Source of the DNA: RPQJ01 sp963744735
Lineage (GTDB): Bacteria > Pseudomonadota > Gammaproteobacteria > Steroidobacterales > Steroidobacteraceae
Reading direction: 5' to 3'
Assembly: GCA_963744735.1 (NCBI GenBank)
Contig: CAVUVH010000002.1
Span: forward strand, 313,341-377,340
Length of the DNA stretch: 64,000 bases
In this document: positions 1-10,080 of the stretch, in pieces
Layout of the letters: each line of letters opens with the position of its first letter
Position numbering within the stretch: the first letter of the stretch is position 1
Program-made: the position numbers and the translations under genes
The notes under the pieces: model-generated
Seen by the model: only the letters and a program-made list of their open reading frames with translations
Databases searched by the model: none
Told to the model about the DNA's origin: nothing

Positions 1-871
1 GTTGGCGGAGCCCATGCTGGACGACTCCGGCGGCCGCGGCCCGGCGGCCGGCGGGCCGGGCTCGATGAACACGGAAATCGCCGCAATGCCGTCCGAGAAG
101 ATCAGGTGCTGGGCAGGCAGCGCCGACCTGGCACCGCTGCAGCCGGCTCGCCACCAGCCGGAAACCCGGCGGCACCCGCAGCGGCCGCCAGCCGCCCTTG
201 GCCGGCAGCTGCGGCATGGCCGCCAGCTTGCGGTCGGTGCGGATCCACTGGAAACCGGCGGCATCCACCGCCGGCTCGATGTCCGCGCCGGAATCGAGTC
301 CTTCAGTTCGAGCCGCGTGAACTGGATCTGCTCGACCGGGTGCCCGGCGCCGTCGACGACCACCGAGCGCAGCGGCATCGCCGTCTCCTCGTCGAGCCAC
401 AGCCGGTAGCCGTAGCGGTAGGCGTCGCGCGGCCGGACGTCGATGACACGCACGTCGCGGCCGAGCAGCTCGTTGCCCTTGGCAGCCGAAATCTCGTAGT
501 AGCGGTCGAGCGTGGGACCCGGGGTCGGCAGCGCCTTCAGCAGCGAGCCTTCGTCGCCGCGCGGCTCGACCAGCACCACGCGACGGTCCGGCAGGTAGGC
601 GTGCACTTCGTCGCGGGTGCGCACGATCTCGCGGCCGCTGCCGTCGAGCGAAACCAGGCGCTCGACGCTGCGGCCCTTCTCGACGCGGTGCACGATGCGC
701 ATGGTCTCGGACTGGTTGCCGGTCGTGTGCGTGAACAGGCCGTCGTAGTTCGCGGTGGCGAGCGCCCGGACATGCGCTCGAGCCAGACGCGCGGATCGTC
801 GCCCGCGCCGTCCGCGCCACGGGCGGTGAAGCGAGCAGGCAAGCGGCGGCGCAGAGCGCGACGCGCCGCAT
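1..871 (-). CDS. rseB: Sigma-E regulatory protein RseB/MucB (partial, frame-broken)
   Basis: This is a periplasmic protein that binds the anti-sigma factor RseA and delays its proteolysis, so tuning the envelope-stress response. Pieced together from several frames, the protein begins MRRVALCAAACLLASPP, a signal peptide, and continues with DPRVWLERM, a stretch resembling NYDGLFTHTTGNQ, then MRIVHRVEKGRSVERLVSLDG and GYRLWLDEETAMPLRS, all typical of the RseB lipoprotein-like domain. The start at 871 follows the rseA stop by one base. The C-terminal end runs off the window. At least three single-base frame breaks (near 790, 300 and 120) interrupt it. Family assignment rests on these motifs plus the rpoE-rseA context. 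Confidence 0.85.
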   Translation of the reverse strand, partial: MRRVALCAAACLLASPPVARTARATIRASGSSACPGARHRELRRPVHAHDRQPVRDHAHRAPRREGPQRRAPGFARRQRPRDRAHPRRSARLPAGPSRGAGRAARRRRLAAEGAADPGSHARPLLRDFGCQGQRAARPRRACHRRPAARRLPLRLPAVARRGDGDAAALGGRRRRRAPGRADPVHAARTEGLDSGADIEPAVDAAGFQWIRTDRKLAAMPQLPAKGGWRPLRVPPGFRLVASRLQRCQVGAACPAPDLLGRHCGDFRVHRARPAGRRAAAAGVVQHGLRQ

Positions 872-872
872 C

Positions 873-1437
873 TCACGGGGCCTCGACGGGTCGTAGGAGA
901 CGCGGGTGATGCCGGGGTCGGCGGCGAGCAGGCTCGAGAGCACGTTGCGCCGGCCCATCGGCGTCGAGTACTGGCTGTGCGCGACCAGGTAGCTGGCGAG
1001 CCGCTGGTTCTGGGCCGGCGTCGGGCTGGCCACCACGCAGTACGCCGGCGGCCGGCGCCGGGCCCACGCTGCGCGACCGGCTGCGGTGCCGGGCCGGAAG
1101 ATGAGCACGGCCACGCGCGGCGCTGGCGGCGAGCGCGGTACGCACCATGGGCCGGCGCCAGACAGCGACGCGGGCAGCGCCCGCGCCGTGGACCGCGACC
1201 GCTGCCGGCAGCCCGGCGGCGGCGGGCATCGATCGCGGCGCTGACGCGCGCGGCGAACGTGGTGCTGGCCAGCTGGCCACCGGGGGCCCGCAGGGTCTCG
1301 CCGATCAGGGCATACGTGCCAAAGGCGCGGCGCAATCCCGGGTCGCGCTCGAGACGGCGCACCAGCAGGCCCATCTCGTCGCGGGGCAGTTCGCCGTCGA
1401 GCAACGCGGAAAGCTGTTCACGGATCTGGTCGGTCAT
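873..1437 (-). CDS. rseA: Anti-sigma-E factor RseA/MucA (frame-broken)
   Basis: The product is an inner-membrane anti-sigma factor that holds RpoE inactive until DegS and RseP cleave it; rseP is also in this window (36887-38258). The N-terminus reads MTDQIREQLSALLDGELPRDEM, then LVRRLERDPGLRRAFGTYALIGETLR, which is the characteristic RseA cytoplasmic sigma-binding domain. The start lies 20 bases after the rpoE stop. The second half, including the expected transmembrane segment, is spread over other frames because of at least two breaks (about 1200 and 900). The stop at 873 abuts rseB. The expected length of about 188 residues fits the family. Confidence 0.85.
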
Positions 1438-1457
1438 GGGTTTCTCGGGCCGTCGCG

Positions 1458-2114
1458 TCAGTCGAGCAGGGGCTTCAGGGCGCGGTCAATGGCTTCGCGG
1501 GCACGGAAGATACGGGAGCGTACCGTGCCCACGGGGCAGTCCATGGTCGCTGCGATCTCTTCGTAACTCAGGCCTTCGATCTCGCGCAGCACGATGGCCG
1601 TGCGCAGGTCCTCGGGCAGTTGTTCGATGGCCTGGTTGACCGTCAGCCGGATCTCTTCGGAGAGGGCCGCCGCCTCGGGCGTGTCATTGTGCTTGAGCCG
1701 CGCCGCGACCGAGTTCTGCTCGCCTTCCGACAACTCGGCCTCGTAATCGAGCGGCCGGCGCTGGCGCGAGGCGATGGCATTGCGGGCGGTGTTGACGGCG
1801 ATGCGATACAGCCACGTATAGAACGCGCTGTCGCCGCGGAACGAACCGAGCGCCCGGTAGGCCTTGACGAAGGCCTCCTGGGCGACATCCTCGGCTTCGG
1901 CCGGATCTCGTAACAGCCGCGCCACCAGCTTGATGACCTTGTGTTGGTACTTGAGCACCAGCAGGTCGAACGCTCCGCGTTCGTTGCGCTGGGCCCGCCT
2001 GACGAGTTCGAGGTCGCTCTGCTCGGCGCCCGCAGGCAGGCCGGCAGCGTCGTCCCCGGGTTCTCGCGCCTTCATAGACTCATCGGACGGGGGAAAGTTC
2101 GGCATGGATGGCAT
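1458..2114 (-). CDS. rpoE: RNA polymerase sigma-E factor RpoE
   Basis: This is an intact ECF sigma factor for the extracytoplasmic stress response. Region 2 is seen as AFDLLVLKYQHKVIKLVARL and DPAEAEDVAQEAFVKAYRAL, and region 4 as LPEDLRTAIVLREIEGLSYEEIA followed by CPVGTVRSRIFRAREAI, both diagnostic of the RpoE/AlgU group. The open frame allows starts at 2114, 2105 or 2075. The usual protein begins only about ten residues before the EQSDLELVRRAQ segment, so 2075 (MKAREPGDD) is closer to family length; none has a strong ribosome site. It leads the rpoE-rseA-rseB operon and follows sdhE-ygfX. Confidence 0.95.
   Translation of the reverse strand: MPSMPNFPPSDESMKAREPGDDAAGLPAGAEQSDLELVRRAQRNERGAFDLLVLKYQHKVIKLVARLLRDPAEAEDVAQEAFVKAYRALGSFRGDSAFYTWLYRIAVNTARNAIASRQRRPLDYEAELSEGEQNSVAARLKHNDTPEAAALSEEIRLTVNQAIEQLPEDLRTAIVLREIEGLSYEEIAATMDCPVGTVRSRIFRAREAIDRALKPLLD
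2071..2100 (-). promoter_or_regulatory. Possible sigma-E-type autoregulatory promoter
   Basis: On the minus strand GAACTT (2100-2095) is followed after 16 bases by TCTAT (2078-2074). This resembles the sigma-E pattern of GGAACTT, a 16-base spacer and TCnnA, and rpoE operons are classically autoregulated. Against it, the -10 overlaps the ATG at 2075, so a transcript starting here would lack that start codon and would serve only a later start or rseA/rseB. The match could be chance. Confidence 0.25.
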
Positions 2115-2141
2115 GGTTGGGCTGACGTAACGGGGTTACCG

Positions 2142-2579
2142 TCACGGGCAGGCCACGCCCCTGCAGTGGGGTAGGACGACGATCCAGCGGCGCAAATCCG
2201 CGGCCGCGACGTCGAACGGCGTCAACCAGCGGCACACACGCCGGCAGCCGCCCGCAGAAGCCACGCGCAGATCGAGGAAAACCGAGGGGCCCAACCGCCG
2301 GGTACCCGGCCCAAGCGTCGCCATTGCAGCCGGCGCGTCGCCTGCCAGCAGGTACAGGGCACCGTCGGTGCCCAGGCGCAGCCACATGGCCCCGTGGCGA
2401 ACTGACCGCCTCCGGACGAGGTGCAGCCCGCACCCCAGGGCCGCGCCCGCCAGGACCAGCATGGCGAGCCCGCCATGACCCTGCACGACCAGGGCCCAGG
2501 CCGCGTACGCGGCCGCCAGCGGCACGAGGACGCCCGCCAGCCGCGCAGCGAAGGTCACTGGCGGCAATTCAAGGTCCAA
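2142..2579 (-). CDS. ygfX: YgfX (CptA)-family small membrane protein
   Basis: This is a small inner-membrane protein of the YgfX family, which in enterobacteria is encoded with SdhE and has been described as a toxin-like inhibitor of cytoskeletal proteins. Visible features are two hydrophobic segments, VTFAARLAGVLVPLAAAYAAW and GLAMLVLAGAALGCG, then a basic RRR turn and a beta-rich tail ending in DVAAADLRRWIVVLP, the same ending style as E. coli YgfX. The real start is uncertain: no ATG fits, and TTG at 2579 or 2567 or GTG at 2558 are candidates. All overlap or abut the sdhE stop (2569), indicating translational coupling. Confidence 0.7.
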   Translation of the reverse strand: MDLELPPVTFAARLAGVLVPLAAAYAAWALVVQGHGGLAMLVLAGAALGCGLHLVRRRSVRHGAMWLRLGTDGALYLLAGDAPAAMATLGPGTRRLGPSVFLDLRVASAGGCRRVCRWLTPFDVAAADLRRWIVVLPHCRGVACP

Positions 2580-2826
2580 GGCTGCGAATGCGGGCGATGA
2601 CCGCACGCTGTGATTCCTCGGCAGGGATGGTCCGACCGACAAGATACCCGAACAGGTCGGGGTCCTGCAGTTCGACCAATTGCACAAACGCGTCACGTTC
2701 GGCGGATGACGCGGTCTCCCAGACCCGGTCGAGGTAGCGGGTAAGCATCACGTCGAGCTCGCGCATGCCGCGCCGGCAGCGCCAGCGCAGGCGGGACATC
2801 TCGGGATCAGCCGGGCTGGAGCACAT
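2569..2826 (-). CDS. sdhE: FAD assembly factor SdhE (YgfY)
   Basis: SdhE promotes covalent attachment of FAD to the SdhA flavoprotein. The conserved RGxxE signature is present as CRRGMRELD, followed by QLVELQDPDLFGYLVGR, a classic SdhE helix bundle. The 85-residue frame could instead start at Met10 (2799), giving 76 residues; the E. coli protein has 88. The gene lies downstream of sdhB, after a REP-like repeat, and overlaps ygfX. Together with the DUF1674 gene upstream of sdhC, the locus encodes two putative SDH assembly factors. Confidence 0.92.
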   Translation of the reverse strand: MCSSPADPEMSRLRWRCRRGMRELDVMLTRYLDRVWETASSAERDAFVQLVELQDPDLFGYLVGRTIPAEESQRAVIARIRSLGP

Positions 2827-2828
2827 GC

Positions 2829-2937
2829 GCCCTCACGCCGCGCCCTCACCCGGCCTGCACGGCCCTCACCCGCGCTACGCGCACGGCCCTCACCCGGCGC
2901 TGCGCGCGCACCCTCTCCCGCGAAGCGGGAGAGGGAT
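2829..2937 (-). repeat. REP-like repeat between sdhB and sdhE
   Basis: The segment holds a short cluster of GCCCTCACCCG units (three within 2840-2897) ending in a full two-hairpin element: CTCTCCCGC paired with GCGGGAGAG across a short loop, and a second small GC palindrome next to GGGTGAGGG on the minus strand. The same element occurs at 26849-26895, 31494-31540, 63292-63342 and 63795-63840. It sits in the sdhB-sdhE spacer and could affect mRNA stability or translation of the distal genes. Confidence 0.75.
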
Positions 2938-2947
2938 AGGTGGAGCA

Positions 2948-3731
2948 TCAGTGCTGCCGCTCGACGATCATCTTCTTGATCTCGGCGATGGCCTTGGACG
3001 GGTTGAGGTCCTTCGGGCAGGCCTCCGCGCAGTTCATGATCGTGTGGCAGCGATAGAGGCGGAACGGGTCCTCGAGCTCGTCGAGGCGCTCGCCGGTGGC
3101 CTCGTCGCGCGTGTCGATGATCCAGCGGTACGCCGCCAGCAGCGCCGCCGGACCGAGGAAGCGGTCGCTGTTCCACCAGTAGGACGGGCAGCTGGTCGAG
3201 CAGCAGGCGCAGAGGATGCAGGCAGACGGCCGGTCGATCTTCTCCTGGTCTTCCTTCGACTGCAGGCGCTCGCGGTCGGGCGGGGCCGGCGTGCGCGTCT
3301 GCAGCCACGGCTTCACCGAGGCGTACTGCGCATAGAAATTGGTGAGGTCGGGCACCAGGTCCTTGATGACCGGCATGTGCGGCAGCGGGTAGATCCGGGC
3401 GTCGCCCTTGATCTCCGCCGATCGCCTTGGTGCAGGCCAGCGTGTTGACGCCGTCGATGTTCATCGCGCACGAGCCGCAGATGCCCTCGCGGCACGAGCG
3501 ACGGAAGGTGAGCGTCGAATCGACCTCGTTCTTGATCTTGATCAGCGCGTCGAGAACCATCGGCCCGCAGCTGTCGAGATCGACCTGGTAGGTGTCGACC
3601 CGCGGTTTCTCGCGGGAATCCGGATCGAAGCGGTAGATGCGGAACGACTTGACGTTCTTCGCGCCCGCCGGGGCCGGGTGGGCCTTGCCGGGCTGCACCC
3701 GGGAGTTTTCCGGAAGTCTGAATTGCGGCAT
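2948..3731 (-). CDS. sdhB: Succinate dehydrogenase iron-sulfur subunit SdhB (one frame break)
   Basis: This is the electron-transfer subunit of complex II. The 2Fe-2S ligands are in CREGICGSCAMNIDG and the following LAC; the 4Fe-4S and 3Fe-4S ligands are in CILCACCSTSCPSYWW and CHTIMNCAEACPKDLNP. The start MPQFRLPENSRVQPGKAH is followed by SFRIYRFDPDSREKPRVDTY. A single extra base near 3415 breaks the frame after ACTKAI; removing one G gives the expected KAIAEIKGDARIYPLPHMPVIKDL. The length is then about 260 residues, normal for the family. It lies 13 bases after the sdhA stop. Confidence 0.95.
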
Positions 3732-3744
3732 GGCTGTCAGGGTC

Positions 3745-5537
3745 TCAGTAGGTCCGCGCCTTGGGCGGGATGGCTTCCACGTCGGTGGTCAGCGTGTTCA
3801 GGTGCACCGGCCGGTAATCGATGCAGACCCGGCCCTGAGCATCGGCCCAGGCCAGCGTGTGCTTCAGCCAGTTGACGTCGTCGCGGTCCTGGAAGTCCTC
3901 GCGGGCATGGGCCCCGCGGCTCTCCTGGCGGTTGGCCGCAGAGGCCATCGTCACCAGCGACTGCGCCAGCAGGTTGTCGAGTTCCAGGGTCTCGATCAGG
4001 TCGGTGTTCCAGACCAGCGAGCGGTCGGCCACCTGCACGTCGGCGAACGTCGCGAACACGGCATCCAGCTTCTGCACGCCTTCCGCGAGCGACTCGCCGG
4101 TGCGGAACACCGCGGCGTGGTTCTGCATCACGCGCTGCATGTCGAGGCGGATCTCGGACGTGCGGCGCGCGCCCTTCGCGTTGCGGAACTTGTCGAGCCG
4201 GCCGACGGCCAGGTCGCCCGCATCCTTCGGCAGCGGCTTGTGCGACGTACCCGGCTTGACCGTGCGGCCGCAATGGTGCGCGGCGGCGCGGCCGAACACG
4301 ACCAGGTCGAGCAGCGAGTTGGAGCCGAGGCGGTTGGCGCCGTGCACCGACACGCAGGCCGCCTCGCCCACGGCCATGAGGCCGGGCACGACCGAATCCG
4401 GGTTGCCGTCGCGCAGCGTGACCACCTCGCCGTGCACGTTGCAGGGGATGCCGCCCATGTTGTAGTGCACCGTGGGCAGCACCGGGATCGGCTCGCGCGT
4501 CACGTCCACGCCGGCGAAGATCCGCGCGGTCTCGGCGATGCCGGGCAGGCGCTCGTGGATCACCGCGGCGCCGAGGTGCTCGAGGTGCAGGTGGATGTGG
4601 TCCTTGTGCGGGCCGACGCCCCTGCCCTCGCGGATCTCGATCGTCATCGAACGGCTGACGACGTCGCGCGAGGCGAGGTCCTTCGCGTTCGGGGCGTAGC
4701 GCTCCATGAACCGCTCGCCCGCCGAATTGGTCAGGTAGCCGCCCTCGCCGCGCGAGCCTTCGGTGATCAGGCAGCCGGCGCCGTAGATGCCGGTGGGGTG
4801 GAACTGCACGAACTCCATGTCCTGCAGCGGCAGGCCGGCGCGCAGCGCCATGCCGCCGCCGTCGCCCGTGCAGGTGTGCGCCGAGGTGCAGGAGAAGTAC
4901 GCGCGGCCGTAGCCGCCGGTGGCGAGGATCACGGTGTGCGCGCGGAAGCGATGCAACTGGCCGGTCGGCCATGTCGAGCGCGACGACGCCGCGGCAGGCG
5001 CCGTCTTCCATGATCAGGTCGATCGCGAAGTACTCGATGAAGAAGCGCGCCTCGTGCTTCAGCGACTGCTGGTACAGGGTGTGCAGCATCGCGTGGCCGG
5101 TGCGGTCGGCCGCGGCGCAGGTGCGCTGCGCGATGCCCTTGCCGTAGTGCGTGGTCATGCCGCCGAACGGCCGCTGGTAGATCTTGCCGTCCTCGGTGCG
5201 CGAGAACGGCAGGCCGTAGTGCTCGAGCTCGAGGATCGCCGCCGGCGCCTCCTTGCACATGAACTCGATCGCGTCCTGGTCGCCGAGCCAGTCCGAGCCC
5301 TTGATGGTGTCGTAGAAATGGAAGCGCCAGTCGTCCTCGCCCATGTTGCCGAGCGCGGCGCTGATGCCGCCCTGCGCGGCCACGGTATGGCTGCGCGTCG
5401 GGAACACCTTGCTGATGCAGGCCGTGTTGAGGCCCTGCTCGGCCAGGCCGAACGTCGCACGCAGCCCTGCGCCACCGGCGCCGACGACGACGACGTCGTA
5501 GGTGTGGTCGGTGAAAGCCGTAGTCGGTCGTGCTCAT
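3745..5537 (-). CDS. sdhA: Succinate dehydrogenase flavoprotein SdhA (frame-broken)
   Basis: This is the catalytic FAD subunit that oxidises succinate to fumarate in the TCA cycle. The start MSTTDYGF is followed, after a frame break near 5517, by a dinucleotide-binding stretch resembling TYDVVVVGAGGAGLRATFGLAEQG. Next come SHTVAAQGGISAALGN, which carries the flavinylated histidine, GGMTTHYGKGIAQRTCAAADRTGH, and FVQFHPTGIYGAGCLITEG with SRGEGGYLTN in the active site. A second break near 4965 precedes HTVILATGGYGRAY. The C-terminus PPKARTY is complete. Its ATG overlaps the sdhD stop by four bases. Confidence 0.95.
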
Positions 5538-5923
5538 GCCTGGACTCCAAACGCGATGCGCAACACGGCGAGGACGCCGATCAGGGCGGCCACGACCAGC
5601 GCGAACTTGAGCGCGACCAGCACCACCATGCGCGTGCCCTTGTCGGCGACGTAATCCTCGAACACGACCTGCAGGCCGAGCATCGCGTGCCAGGCCGTCA
5701 CCGCGACCAGCAGCAGGGCCATCACCGCCGAGAACGGCGAATGCAGCCAGCCGACGACCGCCTCGTGCGGGGCGCCGGCACCGAGCATCGCGAGCGAGGC
5801 GATGAACCAGAAGCCGAGGATGACCAGCGCCACCGCGGAGACGCGCTGCGCATACCAGTGGCCGGAGCCGCCCTTGGCGGAACCGAGGCCGAGCACGCGC
5901 CCGAGCGGACTGCGCAGGCTCAT
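5534..5923 (-). CDS. sdhD: Succinate dehydrogenase membrane anchor SdhD
   Basis: The gene is intact and encodes the small membrane subunit that, with SdhC, holds heme b and the quinone site. There are three hydrophobic helices: VSAVALVILGFWFIASLAML, SAVMALLLVAVTAWHAMLGLQ and VALKFALVVAALIGVLAVL. WHAMLGLQVVFEDY contains the conserved heme-ligand histidine and DY pair. GLGSAKGGSGHWYAQRVSAVAL is the usual N-terminal motif. Its length is 129 residues. It overlaps sdhC (5920-5923) and sdhA (5534-5537) by ATGA, so the anchors and flavoprotein are translationally coupled. Confidence 0.93.
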   Translation of the reverse strand: MSLRSPLGRVLGLGSAKGGSGHWYAQRVSAVALVILGFWFIASLAMLGAGAPHEAVVGWLHSPFSAVMALLLVAVTAWHAMLGLQVVFEDYVADKGTRMVVLVALKFALVVAALIGVLAVLRIAFGVQA

Positions 5924-6316
5924 GCCGCACCGCCGAGCGTGGCGCCCAGCACCACCCAGATCGCGACCGCGAGGACCAGCGCGCCGATCGCCGCGACCCA
6001 TCCCGACTTGCGCGCGGTCGGCAGCTCGAACCCGTAGCCCGCGTCCCAGAACAGGTGGCGGATGCCGTTCAGCAGGTGATAGCAGAAGGCAAACAGGCCG
6101 CCGAGCAGGACGAGACGCACGAGCGGCGAGCCCAGCGTGTCGAGTGCGGCGGCATAACGCTGCGGACCCGGCGGCGGCAGCGGCGAGCCAGTACACCAGC
6201 ACGAAAAAGCACAGGCTCAGCAGTACGCCGGTGATCCGGTGCAGGATCGACAGGGTGTTGGTGTACTGCCACCGGTAGTGCATGAACGGGGACAGCGGCC
6301 GCTCGGGCTGCGCCAT
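5920..6316 (-). CDS. sdhC: Succinate dehydrogenase cytochrome b556 subunit SdhC (one frame break)
   Basis: This is the larger membrane anchor of complex II. RPLSPFMHYRWQYTNTLSILHRITGV contains the conserved SxxHRxTG quinone/heme region, and HLLNGIRHLFWDAGYG contains the heme-axial histidine. Three transmembrane helices are visible. One extra G near 6165 breaks the frame; deleting it gives AAGPQRYAAALDTLGSPLVRLVLLGG and joins the two halves. An AGAGGTAAC ribosome site precedes the ATG at 6316. It heads the four sdh structural genes, 29 bases after the DUF1674 gene. Confidence 0.92.
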
Positions 6317-6345
6317 GACGTTACCTCTGTTGGAGCTCAGGCACG

Positions 6346-6548
6346 CTAGAAGTCGATGCAGCGCCCCGCTTTCTCCCAGTCGCCGAAGCGCGTGGGTTCG
6401 GGACCGTCGCGGCCGCCGATTTCGCGCGGCGCAGCCGGCAAAGTCGGCGGGGTGGCGATTGGCGGTCGCGCTGGTCGGCCCGGGGCCGGGCAGAGCTGCC
6501 GGCGTCGCGGCCGGAAGGGGTGGTGTGCTCGTCGTGCGATGGATACAT
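6346..6548 (-). CDS. DUF1674 (SdhAF4-like) small protein, frame-broken
   Basis: The C-terminus reads PREIGGRDGPEPTRFGDWEKAGRCIDF and then stops at 6346. The GPEPTR(Y/F)GDWE...DF signature is that of DUF1674, the bacterial counterpart of mitochondrial SDH assembly factor 4, which binds flavinylated SdhA. A plausible start is MYPSHDEHTTPSG at 6548, in another frame, giving about 65 residues once the frame is repaired; the break lies near 6450. Location immediately upstream of sdhC supports a role in complex II maturation. The start is uncertain, the family signature is not. Confidence 0.8.
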
Positions 6549-6646
6549 GTTCAGCCCGCAATGTTGCCAGATGTCGCCTATGTTCTCCACCGAGCGCTTG
6601 GGCTATGGTCATGCCTTGAAGGACAAGAATCGATCCAGGCCACACC

Positions 6647-7576
6647 ATGACCGACGAACCCACCCAGGCGCTTCGCGCCGTGCTGCTGCCGGGATTCGGC
6701 GTACTCCGCATCGCGGGGCCGGACGCCGTGAGCTTCCTGCAGGGCCAGCTGACCCAGGACATCGCGCTGCTCGCCGACGGCCGCACGCTGCTCGCGGCGC
6801 TGCTGTACCCCGCAGGGGCGCGTGATCGCCCTGCCGCGGCTGCACCAGACCGATGCGGCCATCTACGCCCTGCTCCCCGCCGACCTGATGTCCAGGGTCG
6901 CGACGCACCTGCGCAAGTTCGTGCTCCGCGCCAAGGTCGAGATCCTGCAGGCCGCCGACCTGCACGTGGGCGCGATCATCACCGGCGATGCGGCTGGGAC
7001 TCATGCGCAGCGCGCCTTCGACGAGGCGGCCATGACCCAGTCGCCCGTGCCGCTGTCCGGTTCGACCGAGGTGGTGACGTTCCAGTACGCCGCCGGGCGC
7101 GAGGTGATCGCCGCTCCGGCCGCCGCCTGGCGTTCGATCAGCGGGCTCTCGCTGGGCCACCCCAGCCCCCGCACCCATGCAGGACTGGCTCGCGGCCGAC
7201 ATCGCCGCCGGACTGCCCCACGTGTCTTGCCGCGACGTCCGAGCAGTTCATCCCGCAGATGCTCAACGTCGACCTGCTGGACGGCGTGAGCTTCACCAAG
7301 GGCTGCTACACCGGCCAGGAGATCGTCGCGCGCACCCATCACCTGGGTCGGGTCAAGCGCCGCACGATGCGTTTCCACCTCGCGGCGGGCCCTGCGCCCG
7401 CGCCGCTGTCGTCCCTGCTGCTCGACGGCGTAAAGGCAGCGGACGTGCTGCTGGCCGCGGAAGTCGATGACGGCATCGAGTTGCTGGCGGTCACCAACCT
7501 CGATGCGGCGGGAAAGGTGCTGCGGCTGGAAGACGGGCGCGATGCCGAGCCGCGACCGCTGCCCTACAGCCTGTAA
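6647..7576 (+). CDS. ygfZ: tRNA-modifying/Fe-S assembly folate-binding protein YgfZ (frame-broken)
   Basis: YgfZ is a folate-binding relative of the glycine-cleavage T protein needed for maintenance of certain Fe-S enzymes such as MiaB. The N-terminus TDEPTQALRAVLLPGFGVLRI with FLQGQLTQDIALL is the usual substrate-fold beginning. The diagnostic cysteine motif is intact as GVSFTKGCYTGQEIVARTHHLGRVKRR. Breaks occur near 6815 and between 7170 and 7240; the middle section RLHQTDAAIYALLPADLMSRVATHLRKFVLRAKV is read in another frame. The gene is divergent from the sdh operon, with 98 bases between its ATG and the DUF1674 start. Confidence 0.92.
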   Translation: MTDEPTQALRAVLLPGFGVLRIAGPDAVSFLQGQLTQDIALLADGRTLLAALLYPAGARDRPAAAAPDRCGHLRPAPRRPDVQGRDAPAQVRAPRQGRDPAGRRPARGRDHHRRCGWDSCAARLRRGGHDPVARAAVRFDRGGDVPVRRRARGDRRSGRRLAFDQRALAGPPQPPHPCRTGSRPTSPPDCPTCLAATSEQFIPQMLNVDLLDGVSFTKGCYTGQEIVARTHHLGRVKRRTMRFHLAAGPAPAPLSSLLLDGVKAADVLLAAEVDDGIELLAVTNLDAAGKVLRLEDGRDAEPRPLPYSL

Positions 7577-7624
7577 CCCGGAAGACGCTCGACCGAATTA
7601 CCAAGTACTGGAAGGAGTGACGAC

Positions 7625-8371
7625 ATGAGGTTCATCGTGGCAGCAACTGCCGTGGCAATCACTTTCGCGCAGGCGCTGGTCGGGACGGCAACTGCCGATA
7701 CGGGCATCCGCCAGGAAAAGGTGCAGTTTGCCAAGGGCGCATCGTCGGCCGTCATCAACGGCCAGATCAAGGGCGACACGACCGTCGACTACGTCGTGCG
7801 CGCCGCTGCCGGACAGACGCTGTCGGTGAAGCTGCAGAAGTCCAACTCGCAGAACTACTTCAACGTCATGCCGCCCGGCTCGACGGGCAGCGCCATGTTC
7901 GTCGGCGACAGCGGCGAGAACTACAGCGGTGTGCTGCCGGCCGATGGCGATTACGTGGTGCGCGTCTACCTGATGCGCCCGGCGGCGCGGCGCGGCGAGA
8001 GCAGCAACTACACGCTTACCGTGGGCGCCAGCGGCAAGGCGCTTGCACCAGTCGCGGCAGCAGAGGACGCCCTGATACCGGGGACCCCGTACCACGCGTC
8101 GGCGAAGATCAAGTGCGTGCCGCCGTTTGAAACGACGCCGCGTGAGTGCGATGCGTTCGTGATCCGCCGTGGCTTCGACGGGACCGCGACGATCGACATT
8201 CCGGGCAGCGCGGAGAAGCGCAGCATCCTCTTCGTCAAGGGCACGCCGACAGCGTCGAACGCGCAGGCCATGGATGCGCTGGCTTTCGAGCGCAAGGGCG
8301 AGGTGACGATCGTGAAGCTGGGCACGACCGAGCGCTACGAGATTCCCGACGTGCTGGTCACGGGCGGCTGA
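7625..8371 (+). CDS. Secreted PliG-like protein (possible lysozyme inhibitor) with extra C-terminal domain
   Basis: This is an intact 248-residue exported protein. A signal peptide (MRFIVAATAVAITFAQALVGTATA) is followed by IRQEKVQFAKGASSAVINGQIKGD, YVVRAAAGQTLSVKL, NYSGVLPADGDYVVRVYLMRPAARRGES and NYTLTV. The pattern of VxFxKGxSSA...GxIKG...Y...AxxGQ...LPAxGxYxxRVxxxRxxARR matches the PliG (E. coli YcgK) inhibitor of g-type lysozyme. A second domain of about 95 residues with two cysteines (KCVPPFETTPREC) is of unknown function. A clear AGGAG site at 7612-7616 sets the start. Inhibitor activity is inferred from family resemblance only; such proteins are often labelled only as hypothetical. Confidence 0.65.
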   Translation: MRFIVAATAVAITFAQALVGTATADTGIRQEKVQFAKGASSAVINGQIKGDTTVDYVVRAAAGQTLSVKLQKSNSQNYFNVMPPGSTGSAMFVGDSGENYSGVLPADGDYVVRVYLMRPAARRGESSNYTLTVGASGKALAPVAAAEDALIPGTPYHASAKIKCVPPFETTPRECDAFVIRRGFDGTATIDIPGSAEKRSILFVKGTPTASNAQAMDALAFERKGEVTIVKLGTTERYEIPDVLVTGG

Positions 8372-8447
8372 CCCGCCCGGCGTCGCCTGGATGCCAGCAG
8401 GCGGGCGGGCATTCGCCCCTGTCTGGCGCCGGACCCGCGCTCCCGCC

Positions 8448-9959
<1,512 letters not shown>

Positions 9960-9984
9960 CGCTTCCCTCGTTGGGAAGGCGGTT

Positions 9985-10080
9985 AGCGGGTTAGGGACTA
10001 GGGACTAGTAGGAGATGCAGCGGAGCTGGCGCTGCATGCACCTTCCGACTAACCCCTAGTCCCTATCCCCTAGTCCCTTC
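9985..10080. repeat. Imperfect inverted repeat built from GGGACTAG-type units
   Basis: Between prfB and lysS, direct units of the GGGACTAG type (two on the left) face CCCTAGTCCC-type units on the right, so the region can fold into a long imperfect hairpin. An inner palindrome, ATGCAGC...GCTGCAT, sits near the centre. A sister structure with GGGATAG units lies at 57210-57300. The pair looks like a family of degenerate short-period intergenic repeats. It could act as a terminator for prfB, but there is no T tract. Confidence 0.6.

Noticed and set aside
7576..8447. CGCCTG/CAGGCG hairpin near 8384-8403 as a two-way terminator of the PliG-like gene and lysS
   Set aside because: The stem is only 6 bp with no T run on either side, too weak to list as a feature.
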